Source: Blastomyces gilchristii SLH14081
Lineage: Eukaryota; Ascomycota; Eurotiomycetes; Onygenales; Ajellomycetaceae
DNA length: 10,769 nucleotides
Assembly (NCBI RefSeq): GCF_000003855.2
Contig: NW_003101637.1
Span: forward strand, 211,245 to 222,013
Direction of reading: 5' to 3'
Shown here: positions 1 through 8,929 of the stretch, in pieces
How positions within the stretch are numbered: position 1 is the stretch's first letter
How the letters are laid out: each line of letters opens with the position of its first letter
Notes under the pieces: model-generated
Told to the model about the DNA's origin: nothing
The model's input: the letters and a program-made list of their open reading frames with translations, nothing else
The model's database searches: none
Position numbers and translations under genes: made by a program

Positions 1-1145
1 CTGCAGTCAAGGAGACAGATAACTTAATCAATTGAGTGAATGATTAAGGTCTATAGATGAAGTATTGTTCGGAGAATATTTCTGAGTAAGAGGGTTCAGC
101 AGAGTAAGCAGAAGTAATATTAATAACAAAGATAAGAACTGTACAGATAGAATCTCTTCTGTCACAATCACTTTTCTCTAAGATTGCACTTACTGTCATC
201 TATCTTGCAAATCAAACCTCTACTAGAATTCTAGATTGAAAGTTATCTCTGTAAGTATTGAAAGAATTTCTACAGATTAAACCTCACTTCTGCACTTATC
301 TACAAATCTACAGATGTCACATCTATGCAAAATACCAGATGAAGTTCTCAATAGAAACTGCTCTTAAAAGTCAGATTCTCAAGCACATATTGAATATCTA
401 GTTGAATATGATTTTAAAAACATCTATCATATTTGAATTCCACACTTAGAATAGGTGATAAGAGTAAGAGATGTGATATTTAATAAGAATAGAAAATTTA
501 ATTCAGAAGGTTTCTACATTGAAAGACAACTAAGAGATTAAGTATCTAAGAAGATAAGGCTTCTATATATGAAAGTTGAAGAATCATTGATGACTTCTAT
601 CAATCAATTGACAGAGATTATAGACACTGCAGATATTGATGTTTTCTGCTCTGAAAAAAATACTTAAACCTCTGAAAAAACAGAGGAGGAAAATAATGAG
701 TATAATTATTATAATATTTCCATTCTTTCTACATTAGATTCAATACCAGAGGCAACAGATCTCAATGTTAATATTAATACTCATTCAGCTGTGATAGATA
801 ATGAAATACAGAATATTGCACCTAGAGCTTATAATATCAGTGCTGACTTTGATGAAGCTAATATCATTGAAGACTGCAGAATCTGAAAACACAGAGCTGA
901 GAGCTGCTCATCTTATAAGTTACAAATGTCAAAGACAATTCTTATTGAAGGATCAATGATGTATTCTCTCATTCTCATTTACACACAGACTTCTACAAGT
1001 CTGAAAATTGATTTTCTAATACTGTTTTTACTGTTATCAATAATACATTTATATCAACAGCATTCATATCAACTTCAAGAATTCATAGATCTTAACTGTC
1101 AGATTCACTGAACTACTGAGCAGATATTGAAAAGCACAGCACTAA
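1..1145 (+). pseudogene. copia pol remnant: integrase core, integrase C-terminal region and linker
   Basis: Integrase inserts the element's cDNA into host DNA. The window starts inside the DDE core. A TDN motif at 15-23 (Asp codon 18-20) matches the second catalytic Asp, and a degraded copy of the family's P-x-Q-N-G-x-A-E-R block lies at 81-107, with the catalytic Glu at 102-104. Gln codons there have become TAA. The spacing of about 28 codons is shorter than the usual 35 or so. Reading continues in frame 3 (TKIRTVQIE near 126-152; YLANQTSTRILD at 201-236) to about 330, where one A appears to be missing. It then continues in frame 2 through a recognisable copia post-core block, AHIEYLVEYD and NIY-x-I-x-IP (about 377-442), then VIRVRDVIFN near 450-480. 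Beyond about 600 the linker is acidic and poorly conserved; another frame change is needed between about 900 and 1145 to join the RT. Non-functional. Confidence 0.85.
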
Positions 1146-2711
1146 CATTATAAAGAATTCATGAATGCTGTTAAGCAGAAATGAGATAGTATATCTCTGT
1201 AGAATACATATGAAATTACTATCAGATCACAGAGAGATGTCTCAGTTATTCATCTATAATGAGTATTTATCTATAAATTCAATAATGAAGGTTTTCTTTT
1301 GAAATACAAGGCTCATATCTGTGTATACAGAGATCTTTAATCTATCACAGACCTCACTATAAAAGCTTACATACTAGCTGTCAGAGATCTCTGAATTCTG
1401 TTAGCTCTAATAGCAGTATTTAAACTAGATGTGAAACAGCTAGATGAAATCAATGTCTTTATTAATAGTGATATCAATGAGCTAGTATATGTGAAACTAC
1501 CTGATGAATGATAAAAGTTGAAGAGAGTACAAAATTTTAAGTGTACAAATCATGTACTAAAACTTCTATAAGCACTATATAGATTATACAGATCACTTCT
1601 TCTCTAATTAAATGAACTATCTTCAATATTTAGAACACTAGACTCTATCTCTATATCAGAGAATTGATGTCTCATCTCTAATGATTGATTAATTATCTTC
1701 TTCTATGTAAATAATATCATTATGCTATTGAGATGAGAAGATTCAAAAGAAAGAGATTAACTAGTCAAAGATCTTAAAAACATCTATAAGATCTGACAGA
1801 TAAAAGACTTGAAATGATTTCTCAACATGTGAATAATATATGATCATCTCAACTTAAAGCTCTAACTATGTCAGAATGTCTATATTAATAAGATAGTTGA
1901 TACATATCATCTCACACACACTTATAAGGCCTATGTCTCACTAACTGACACTTCATTAGGGTATTTTAACAAGTCAGTCATATCTGTAAAGATTCATTAT
2001 TATCAATAACTTATCAGCTTCTGCCTCTACTCAGCAGTAATAACTCACTCTGATATTATATATGCAGTGAGTAAGCTAGCTAAATTCATGACAAATTAAT
2101 TGAAACATTACTTATCAAAGATGAAGAGAATGGTATCTTATCTATATAATATAAAGAATCTTGCTATTTAATATAATGATAACATTGACAGATCTCTTTA
2201 ACTTGATCTTAAACCTGATATCATTGAAGCTGTCAGTGATGTCTTATTTACAGATAATTCAGATTGTCACTCTATATAAGAATATATCTTCAAACTATTC
2301 AGTGAGACTGTTGATTAAAAATTAAATAGATAGATAATTATAACTATCTCTATCACTGAAGCTGAGCTTGTTGCTATCTTATAAGCTGGCAAGAAGTCTA
2401 TCTGATGAGATAAGTTCTTTCAACATATTCAATTTAAACCTGGTCACAAGATCTGTATTCAATGCAATAACTATCAAACTATTGACATTCTTATAAAGAA
2501 AGATCTCTCTATAATCATGAAGCTCTGCTATGTTAATATATATAAAAGCTGACTCTGAGAACATGTTCAATCTGATGATATTACAGTTGATTAAGTGCCT
2601 ACGGCTCAGATGCTAGTGAATGGCCTCACTAAGACTCTGCCATGCCAGAAACATACAGAATTCATCAAAATGTTAGACCTAGTTAATATATCAGATATCA
2701 TCAAGATGTAA
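1146..2711 (+). pseudogene. copia pol remnant: reverse transcriptase and RNase H
   Basis: This segment stays in one frame (frame 3) for about 520 codons, with about 30 internal stops and no indel that I can see. The RT begins with a block resembling the family's 'EW..L..N.T(Y/W)' signature (about 1155-1215). It continues with KYKA at about 1302-1313 (family KARLVARG), LDVKQLD-x-INVFINSDI-x-ELVYVKLPD near 1425-1505 (family DV..AFL.G.L...VYM..P), and ALYRLYRS (from LYGLRQS) near 1570-1593. The active-site box at 1701-1718 reads FYVNNI: both Asp of YVDD have become Asn, which is catalytically fatal. RNase H follows: DNSD at 2253-2264, TEAELVAI at 2355-2378, a CDN motif changed to CNN at 2463-2471, and a C-terminal DWVPT-like block with Trp lost to TAA near 2590-2605, then GLTKTLP. 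The frame ends at TAA 2709-2711; if that was a Gln codon, the next TAA is at 2718. Confidence 0.9.
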
Positions 2712-2752
2712 GCAGAATAAGTAATCTATTTTAATGTAATCTCTGCAGATTC

Positions 2753-2830
2753 ATCTACACTTTTTTTCTTATACATTTATCTACACTCTTTTTATTACAG
2801 CTGCATTTACACTTTCTTTTACATGTTACA
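2753..2830 (+). repeat. Three imperfect 26-bp tandem repeats after copia pol
   Basis: Units begin at 2753, 2779 and 2805 with ATCTACAC, ATCTACAC and ATTTACAC, each followed by a T-rich stretch (CTTTTTTT-like). The period is exactly 26 bp for all three units; the distal half of each unit is more divergent. They sit between the end of pol and the candidate LTR, in the 3' non-coding part of the element. No function can be read from the sequence. Confidence 0.7.
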
Positions 2831-2832
2831 TT

Positions 2833-3087
2833 CATTGAAGAGAATGTATCAGAAAAAAGAGATTATACACTACTAAACACTACTAACATCATATTACTAC
2901 AATATTTCTCATTATTATCAGCTTACTACAACACTCATCTAATACTTACTTATGCTAGCTCTCTTAGCTTGCACATATATTTTACTATAAATAGCTCTAT
3001 CTTTTGTATGAAATAGATAGATTAGATAGTATGCAAATAATATAACAAGCAGATCTTGATATATATAAGATTTATATGTCTTCAACA
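2833..3087 (+). repeat. Possible 3' LTR of the copia element (weak)
   Basis: The position, directly after the post-pol region, is right for an LTR. TTGAAG at 2835-2840 and CTTCAA at 3080-3085 form an inverted pair like the ends of an LTR beginning TGTTGAAG and ending CTTCAACA; the right end CTTCAACA at 3080-3087 is complete and the left end is changed. A TATA-like CTATAAATA lies at 2985-2993, plausible for an LTR promoter. A purine-rich stretch (about 2851-2862) lies inside the proposed LTR rather than just before it, which argues against the exact left end. Without the 5' LTR for comparison the limits are a guess; the right end could instead be near 3115 or 3145. Confidence 0.3.
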
Positions 3088-3439
3088 TATTTATCTGTGA
3101 TACTTATTTCAACAAATCTTCAACTATTCTACAATAAATGATTATATTAATATAATTAAGTATTTAACACTCATTTGCATTTAATACATACTTTTGTAAA
3201 TCAATAACAATCAACTTCAAATATTTATATTTTAATAAATATTTATTTAAAACTGTTCTAATAACCTAATAATAATTTATCGATATATATTATATTATAT
3301 TAAATTTTTATTAGAAAACTATATATAATAATTAATTCATTTAACTTTTTAAACTACTATTGTAAAATAACATTGTTTATATTGACTGAATACTTTATAT
3401 AAGATCACGACACTCACACATCTATAGAATACTACGCGA
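3088..3439. other. AT-rich spacer, no gene seen
   Basis: This tract is markedly more AT-rich than its flanks; the line at 3241-3300 has only about 12% G+C by eye. It lacks a frame that resembles any protein. Three of the window's few CG dinucleotides lie at its right end (3408, 3435, 3437), just before similarity to the LINE begins. It may include the end of the copia LTR, a host spacer, or the 5' UTR of the plus-strand LINE, but it shows none of the 53-bp repeats seen upstream of the other LINE copy. Confidence 0.6.
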
Positions 3440-4572
3440 CTAGATGCTATTTCTGAGATTGAAATTCTGAAGAGAAGAAAGAAAGAAGAAATAAAGAAAC
3501 AAAAAGTTCTTGAAATACAGAAACTTGAAAAAGTAAGCAAGATTCATGAAAAGCAGTGTCTGAGTGAGATAAATGAAGAAGTTCTGTTAATTGTTCATTC
3601 TCAGGCTAGACAACTACAGAAGATGATCAAGTTCAAACTTGGAATTTCAAACACAGTTTAAAAAACATAGAAAATTCCTAGTACAATCACTGACTCTTCA
3701 TTTTACTCTTCTTCTTTTTCTACTTCTTCTTCTTCTTCATTAAATCAGAAGAAAATATATACTCAAGTAGCTGAATCTGCTGTCTCTAAACCTGCTATCT
3801 CAAAACCTGCTCAAAATGCCAAGAAAACTGAGAAGAATACTGCTCATGCTTCTATTCATAGAAAAGTGAAGAAAAAAATGTAAAAAGAGAAAAACTGTCA
3901 AATCTCCAGAAATAGAAGACTTATTCTTAAAGTCTCAAATCAGAACATCTTGCAGGGAATCAAGCTAAACTCAAATCTCATTTTCAGAATTAGAAATAAT
4001 ATTAATCAGCAGTTCTTTTCTCAGTTAATAACTGATATTAAAGTTCAAAAATCAGTTATAGCTTCAATTGAGTTATTCTTCTTTGAAAACTTCATTATTC
4101 TGACTACAATGCCTGAATTCAGTGTGGAATTTCTTATTCAGAATGAGAATGTCTGAAAATCAGTAGTAAAATCTTTGTTAAACACAATAATTCTATCTGA
4201 GAGAGATGAAAAGTCAAATAAATTCATTCTTCATAATATTTCAGTTGAAATTTTTGACTGTAAAGAAGAAATGCTACTTCTCAAAAATGAATTAGAAGAA
4301 TACAATTCTATTCAACTAAGAAAATAGTCAGTATAATTAAATTCAATTGAGTTCAGATAAAGCAGAGAAAATGCCTCTATTCTAGTATGTATAAAGATAC
4401 TTGAATAATCACAAATCTCTGAAGTAAGAGTAGCAGAATTGAAAATGAGAGTTCATGAATACAAAGACTCAAGAATGAATCTCAAAGCTCAAACACAGTG
4501 TTTAAACTATCAAAGATATGAATACTTTGTAATCTCTTATTTTAGAGACTTAAAATGTGCATTCTGTGCTAG
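3440..4572 (+). mobile_element. Tad1-like LINE fragment (older, interrupted copy)
   Basis: The sequence is homologous to the reverse complement of about 10500-9350 over its full length, so it is a second copy of the same LINE family in opposite orientation. Similarity begins at about 3440-3445 and stops abruptly at 4572, in the middle of the zinc-knuckle block, exactly where the (AAT)7 tail of the minus-strand LINE begins. It therefore looks like the left part of an element split by insertion of the other copy. Its own 3' part is not in the window. It retains more CC pairs than the minus copy in the Ser/Pro-rich stretch (Pro codons near 3790-3815), so it appears less mutated there. Confidence 0.85.
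3440..4572 (+). pseudogene. LINE ORF1 (gag-like, RNA-binding) 5' portion, truncated
   Basis: ORF1 of Tad/I-type LINEs encodes a nucleic-acid-binding protein that packages the element RNA. The frame (frame 2) runs without indels from about 3440 to the break. In order there is a Lys/Glu-rich, probably coiled-coil start (KRRKKEE near 3467-3490), KFKLGISN near 3630, a Ser run encoded by TCT/TTC repeats (about 3705-3740), LNQKKIY, and a Ser/Pro/Ala-rich linker. The central domain follows: MPEFSVEFLIQNEN near 4109-4153, then ERDEKSNKFILHN-x-SVEIFD and KNELEEYN. The zinc-knuckle block starts with QCLNYQRYEYF, where one Cys and the His of the usual CxxCxxxGHxxxxC are now Tyr, followed by an intact CAFC near 4555-4568. 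Stops such as TAA at 3883 and TGA at 4154 are consistent with RIP. The open frame beyond 4572 is a junction artefact. Confidence 0.85.
3697..3740 (+). repeat. TCT/TTC-rich poly-Ser tract in ORF1 (plus copy)
   Basis: This is a pyrimidine-rich low-complexity run with repeated CTT/TCT triplets encoding mostly Ser with some Phe. The matching tract in the minus-strand copy lies at 10201-10240, so it is an inherited part of ORF1 and not a new microsatellite. Copy numbers of the triplet differ slightly between the two elements. Confidence 0.75.
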
Positions 4573-4593
4573 ATTATTATTATTATTATTATT
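4573..4593 (-). repeat. (AAT)7 trinucleotide 3' tail of the LINE
   Basis: Seven perfect ATT units on the plus strand read as (AAT)7 on the minus strand, exactly at the 3' end of the LINE. Many non-LTR elements end in short tandem repeats in place of poly(A), made during target-primed reverse transcription. The tail marks the insertion junction: to its left lies the unrelated, opposite-strand ORF1 fragment. Confidence 0.8.
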
Positions 4594-4954
4594 CTTCAAT
4601 TATAGATGTATACAGTCGGAGACTATGACATCTACCTGAGAACCTTTAGTTCTCAGGGTTTTTCCTATATCTATAGAGTCAACTATTATACACTTATCAA
4701 TTTCAGATATGCAAAATCAGAAAATTCCAGCTCAGAATACAAAAACTGTTTATAAATTACAGTATTTCAACACCTTCTGATACTTTGAAATCATTTGAAA
4801 ATATCATGACAAAGGAAAAGAGAACATAGTCTTAAAGATAGACATATTAAATAGATAGATAGAAAAGAACAGAAAGAAACAAGTACAGTAAAGAGAGACT
4901 ATAACAAAATAAAATTATTAAAAGATAGTGTATAGCTGTTTTAACAGACTATAT
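4594..4954 (-). other. LINE 3' UTR
   Basis: This is the stretch between the presumed ORF2 stop and the AAT tail. No frame resembles a protein. It holds a perfect hairpin at 4635-4657 and a short AGAT-rich stretch near 4848-4862. Its last 80 nt or so before the tail keep several CC/GG pairs and one CG (4617-4618), which are rare elsewhere in the element. Confidence 0.65.
4635..4657 (-). promoter_or_regulatory. Perfect 9-bp hairpin near the LINE 3' end
   Basis: CCTGAGAAC and GTTCTCAGG are exact reverse complements separated by a 5-nt loop (TAAAG on the element strand). It lies about 40 nt upstream of the AAT tail in the element RNA. In several LINE groups a 3'-terminal stem-loop is the recognition site for the element's reverse transcriptase. 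Position and symmetry make that role plausible here, but it is inference. A perfect inverted repeat would also look like a transcription terminator, for which there is no separate evidence. Confidence 0.6.
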
Positions 4955-5143
4955 CTAATCAATTTCCACCTGTTCATATTCAGATACTTCTGAATTGAGT
5001 CATTTTCTTGTAGCTGCTTGAGTTTCTGATAGAAAGTCTATTAAGTATTTAAGTCCTGTCTCAGTTGAGAATAAGAACCTCATATTTAATTAATTTAAAT
5101 CATACTTCTTCTTTAATCTGACTCTGAGACTATTGTATAATGC

Positions 5144-5194
5144 ACAATGTATTACAATATACTCAGGATTTTCATTTGTATTACAGAATGAGCA
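5144..5194 (-). other. ORF2 C-terminal CCHC zinc-knuckle
   Basis: The minus-strand frame reads ECSFCNTNENPEYIVIHCALY: two Cys three residues apart (5192-5194 and 5183-5185), then His-Cys at 5147-5149 and 5144-5146. A conserved Cys/His knuckle after the RNase H or RT is common in LINE ORF2 proteins and is thought to help RNA binding. All its metal-binding residues survive here. Confidence 0.7.
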
Positions 5195-5464
5195 CTCTGT
5201 TGAATCAAATCTATCATCAAATCTTTGTATATAGAATTTGAAATAACCATGTTCTAGTTTTAGCTGAATTATGAATAAGAATATTTTCTTTTTGTATTTA
5301 ATTGAACAAGATTTTCACTTTGATTTTATCTTAAATCTTGAATAATGTATGCTCTTCTTTTGTTTCTATCAGCTTTTATTTCACTTATTTAAATAAGATT
5401 CTTTAATCTTTCTCTTTATTAAAGATCACAACACTGTTTTTTGAATAGATCTGCTTAATTCTGA

Positions 5465-5885
5465 ACTCTTTTTTGCAGCTGAATCAGCCAATTCATTGTC
5501 ATGAATATTCATATGAGCAGGAACTCAATGCAGATGTATTATTAGTTTAGATGATCTTCTCTTTTGAATTTTCAAAACAGAGTTTAAAATCAGTTGAAGA
5601 TTCATTTGATTATTATGAATCTGACTATTTCTAAGTCTTTTTAAAGCAGCTTGACTATCAGAGAATATTCATATCTCTTTCAAACTATTTCCTCTTTTAT
5701 AAGATTTTATTTCAATGAGTTTCAAAGCTTTCACTATTATAAATAGTTCAGCATCAAAGACTTCAGATTCACAGTCTAAATTTCAGAAATCTGAGATAAA
5801 ATTGATATTATCTTCAGTATAAGCAATGCCTGCATCTAATTTATTCAAATTCTCATTTTTTGACTCATCTGAGTAAATCAGAATA
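5465..5885 (-). other. ORF2 domain: RNase H
   Basis: All four catalytic acidic residues of the DEDD set can be read in one frame: Asp in IYSDES (5867-5869; the usual Gly after it is Glu), Glu in FDAELF (5747-5749), Asp in FSDSQAAL (5657-5659), and Asp in NIHDNELAD (5498-5500). The stretch before the last one fits HWVPAH with Trp now TGA. Presence of this domain downstream of the RT is the main reason for assigning the element to the RNase H-bearing LINE groups. Confidence 0.88.
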
Positions 5886-6549
5886 GAGTCTTTTATATTG
5901 ATTGTAGAGATCTTCTTCAAATGCTGTTCATATTCTCTCTCTTTAGATAGTTCCCTTATTTATAAGTCTATGAGAGATTCCAGCTTTTCTCTTCAGAGAG
6001 ATATCTTCTCATGATCAATTTTCTCAACATTTAATGAAGAAAATTGATTCTGAATAAGTGAACATAGTCTATACAGTTGAGAGGGCATTTTCTTTAAAGT
6101 ATTATTCTCATTTCAATCAAGAAATCTATTTCAATTCAGTTCATTTCCTGAGTTAACTGATGAAAATGAAGAAGAGACTCTTTCTCTGATTATATGATTT
6201 GAGCTCATCTTCATGACTCTCAGAGCATAGTTTATACAGATCTTTTCAAATTGAATAGTAGGAGATGAAATTAAAGCTTCAATTTCCATTGCTTTAATAG
6301 AAGATAATTTAAATACTCTCATTCATTCTTCTCAAAACTCTGTTTTATAGACTTTGAAACAGTTCAGTGAAGTTATCTTGATTGTTATATTAAACTTGAA
6401 CTTCATAATCAGCTACTGAGATAATACAGGCTATGTATAACTATCTCATAGCCTGAAAAGATAGATCTCTCTCAGTATTTAATAGTCTGATTATACTATT
6501 CAGTAGTCTCTCTGCCTTGATGATTCTTTATTGAATATGATATTTAAAA

Positions 6550-7500
6550 TTCAACTTAGAGTTTAACCATACTTCTAGTCATTTGACATTCAAACTGAGT
6601 TTAATCTCTTTATTCAAAAAAGTTAGACTTAGTTCTTTCTTATTAAATCTGGAAAAAAAGTGAATTAACTCAGTTTTATTCATATCAAATTAAATTAGAT
6701 TGATATCTGCTCTAACAAAGATTTTCTTTACTGCTTTCTCAATCACTTCTAAATTCTCTTTAATTGTCTTTAAACTGTAGAGTAGATCAATATCATCTAC
6801 ATAACTTGAAGATCTCATTATTTTCATCTCTCTATTCTTGAATATATATGCAGTGTATATTGTAAATAAAACAGATGAGATTGAAGATTCTTGTAATACT
6901 TCTATTTTTATCTCAGTTTTATCTTGTTTTCTTTCATCAAAGAATAGTTGTATAATTCTTTTAGACATGAAATAAATAACTCATTTTATTAGAGCAAGTG
7001 ACAGTTTTAACATCTTCACAGTTTGAATTATCTTAGACTTTGAAACATGATCAAATGCATCTCTTATATCAATACAAACTGCAGTTGAGACCAGGTCTTC
7101 ATACTTTGTTACTTGAATATTATAAATAACTAAGAGAACAGTGTCAATTGCAGAACATTGTTTTCTATCTCTCATTTATTCATTAAATAGAAGAGAATCA
7201 CTAATAGAGCTTATAAAAGATAATTTAGTAGCTATTATCTTTTCTAGAACTTTTCTTAAACAGTTCAACAGAGATATTACTCTATATAACTTAGAAACTG
7301 AAGCATTTCTATTAGATTTTACAAGGATTACTTCAGTAGCTTCTCTCCAGCATTCAGAATAATAATCATTTTTTAAGAGATTTAAAAAGAGCTCAAAATA
7401 TTCATTCTTCAAGTAGAAATATGTGTTTTGAATAATTAAATGATTAATTGAATCAGGCTCTGCAGCAGTGTTAATTGAACTTGAGAATATTACTGACTCT
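6550..7500 (-). other. ORF2 domain: reverse transcriptase
   Basis: In order on the minus strand: ECWREA-x-EVILVKS, YRVISLLNCLRKVLEKIIA (the YRPISLLN box of LINE RTs, Pro changed to Val), and RKQCSAIDTVL. Motif A is CIDIRDAFDHVSK, with its first Asp at 7068-7070. Motif B is LQESSISSVLF, where the expected QGSPISP has Gly changed to Glu (6888-6890) and both Pro lost. Motif C is SYVDDIDLL, with YVDD intact at 6792-6803. So the catalytic Asp triad survives, but motif B and several stops make the enzyme inactive. In the copia copy the YVDD box itself is lost. Confidence 0.9.
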
Positions 7501-8164
7501 AGTTCATCACATGTAAGCTCAGGTCATTCTGAGTTATTTTCATCAATATATTCATGAAATGACATATTCTTCTCTTCTAAATGTGATAAGTTTTGAAAGA
7601 GAATTCTTATAAAAGCTTGACATTTTTCCTCAAAAGAGTTTGCTGTATACAATTCATTCTGAAATTCATATTCTAAGATTGAAAGCTTTGCTACACTTCT
7701 TGTTTTAGTATAGTTAAAGACTTTAAAAACTTCTGTTTCTTATACTTCTTCAAGAAATTTGTTCCAGTAATCTGTTTTGACTTTTTTAATATCTGAAAAA
7801 TATTTATTTTGAATAGTTTTGAACTCTTTATCAGATATTAAGTTAATCTTTCAATCTCTCTTAGCAGTGACTAATTGCTTTCTTTTAGAAGTGATATTCT
7901 TATTTCATCCAGATTTGAAATACTCAGAAGACTTTTTCTTTGAAATATTTTCTTCAATACTTATTAGAAGAATAGATGTAATTAGCTTTACTCTATTTCT
8001 AAGCATTTCATTTGAGATATCTTGACTTTGATTTCAATAGAGCTTACTCTGTCTTTCAGATTTCAGCTGTTTTACTCTTTCTTTAACTGCTTTTCAATCA
8101 GCTTTTTCACAATTATACTGATTAGAGAGAAGAGGATTTTCACTTCTTTATTTTTCACTCAGTT

Positions 8165-8870
8165 CAATATTAAATTGAATAATCTCATAATCTGATTCTG
8201 AGGTTTCATTTGAATCAATAAATCAGTTTATAAGTCTTTTTTTCATTAGATTTTATGATATAAAAGTTAGATCTATAATAGATTTCTGTTTTATATCTTT
8301 TCTAAAGAATGTTTATTAATCTGATTTATTAACTAAATCTATTGAATATTTAGAAGTTCACTTAACCAGTTTATCTGCTCTTACTACTTTTATACACTCT
8401 GAGTTTCATCAGAGATAATGTGCATTGAAGTCTTCTACAATTATAGAGTTTTTTAAGAGAGTTATATTCAAAAATTCTCTATTAATTATTCAGATATTGT
8501 TGTTTTCTTTCAATGACTTTTCATTATAGATATTTATAAGTTGAATAGTATCAAACTCATTCTCTTTATCTATAATATCACTCACTAGAATATCAGAGTC
8601 AGATATGATATCAAATCTCAAATTAAATTAATATCTTGACCTTTTTCTCTCATAGATCACTACTCTTCATTTTATCTCAGATTTTTCAGAAAGAAAGCAG
8701 TAATAGCTTGAATAAGAAATGATGTACTTTTGCTCAGTATCAAAGTTTGATTCTTGAAGAAGTACAAAGTCAACTTTTTATTAAAATACAATCTAAAGAT
8801 AAGAATAAATTCAATTTGAGTTTCTATTCACATTATGTTAAATAAATATGATTTTTGAAGAGTTTTTAAA
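8165..8870 (-). other. ORF2 domain: AP-like endonuclease
   Basis: Read on the minus strand, HNVNRNS opens the domain near 8845, matching the N-x-N start of LINE endonucleases. VDFVLLQES follows, with the metal-binding Glu codon at 8751-8753. Further on come IQLINIYNE and the signature IVEDFNAHY at about 8441-8415, which is the GDFNAHH motif with Gly changed to Glu and the second His to Tyr; the Asp (8430-8432) and Asn survive. SIIDLTF and SDYEII close the domain, with SDH now SDY (Asp codon 8190-8192). Two Trp codons after the GDFNAHH box are TGA. Order and spacing are typical of the exonuclease/endonuclease/phosphatase fold used by LINEs. Confidence 0.85.
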
Positions 8871-8929
8871 CTTTTTTTATTATTTTTATTGAATATTCAT
8901 ACTAAGAGACAGTAGAGATAGAGTAGAAT

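Larger units (their letters stand above)
1..3087 (+). mobile_element. Degenerate Ty1/copia LTR retrotransposon, 3' part
   Basis: The segment carries the copia domain order integrase, reverse transcriptase, RNase H on the plus strand, which separates it from Ty3/gypsy elements, where integrase comes last. The element enters from beyond the left edge: gag, protease, the integrase N-terminus and the 5' LTR are not in the window. The coding part ends near 2711 and is followed by a non-coding tract with 26-bp tandem repeats and a possible 3' LTR. Conserved motifs are easily read despite about 30 in-frame stops in the RT-RNase H half alone, so decay was mostly by transitions and not by deletion. 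The copia assignment is firm; the right boundary (3' end of the LTR) is uncertain and could lie up to about 3145. Confidence 0.85.
4955..8900 (-). pseudogene. LINE ORF2 polyprotein: endonuclease, reverse transcriptase, RNase H, Zn-knuckle
   Basis: ORF2 of a Tad-like LINE nicks the target DNA, reverse-transcribes the element RNA at the nick and removes RNA with its RNase H. The frame is constant from a candidate ATG at 8898-8900 to about 6326. A single shift at about 6323-6330 moves to another frame, which is then constant to the TAG at 4955-4957. That gives about 1,315 codons, reasonable for this family. Domains in order are endonuclease (about 8870-8165), linker, RT (about 7500-6550), a connecting region with RVLRRM and KAMEIEA blocks, RNase H (about 5885-5465) and CxxC...HxxxxC (5194-5144). 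Internal stops are mainly TGA at expected Trp positions and TAA at expected Gln positions (for example 7176-7178, where NEQM is expected). ORF1 lies immediately upstream, in a different frame. Not functional. Confidence 0.88.

Noticed and set aside
926..1111. A 61-codon open frame with a hydrophobic, membrane-like segment
   Set aside because: It lies in the same frame as the copia linker upstream (frame 2). C-to-T changes turn Pro, Ser and Ala codons into Leu, Ser and Phe and create false hydrophobic runs.
2720..3440. tRNA or other structural RNA genes
   Set aside because: No tRNA A/B box pair or cloverleaf could be found; the tract is low-complexity AT-rich sequence.
4439..4639. A 66-codon open frame with a Leu run
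   Set aside because: It starts as genuine LINE ORF1 and crosses the insertion junction at 4572; the Leu run is the translated (ATT)7 tail of the other element.
7141..7362. Plus-strand open frames at 7141-7362 and 7819-8025
   Set aside because: They lie opposite clear RT and ORF2 coding on the minus strand and show no motifs of their own.
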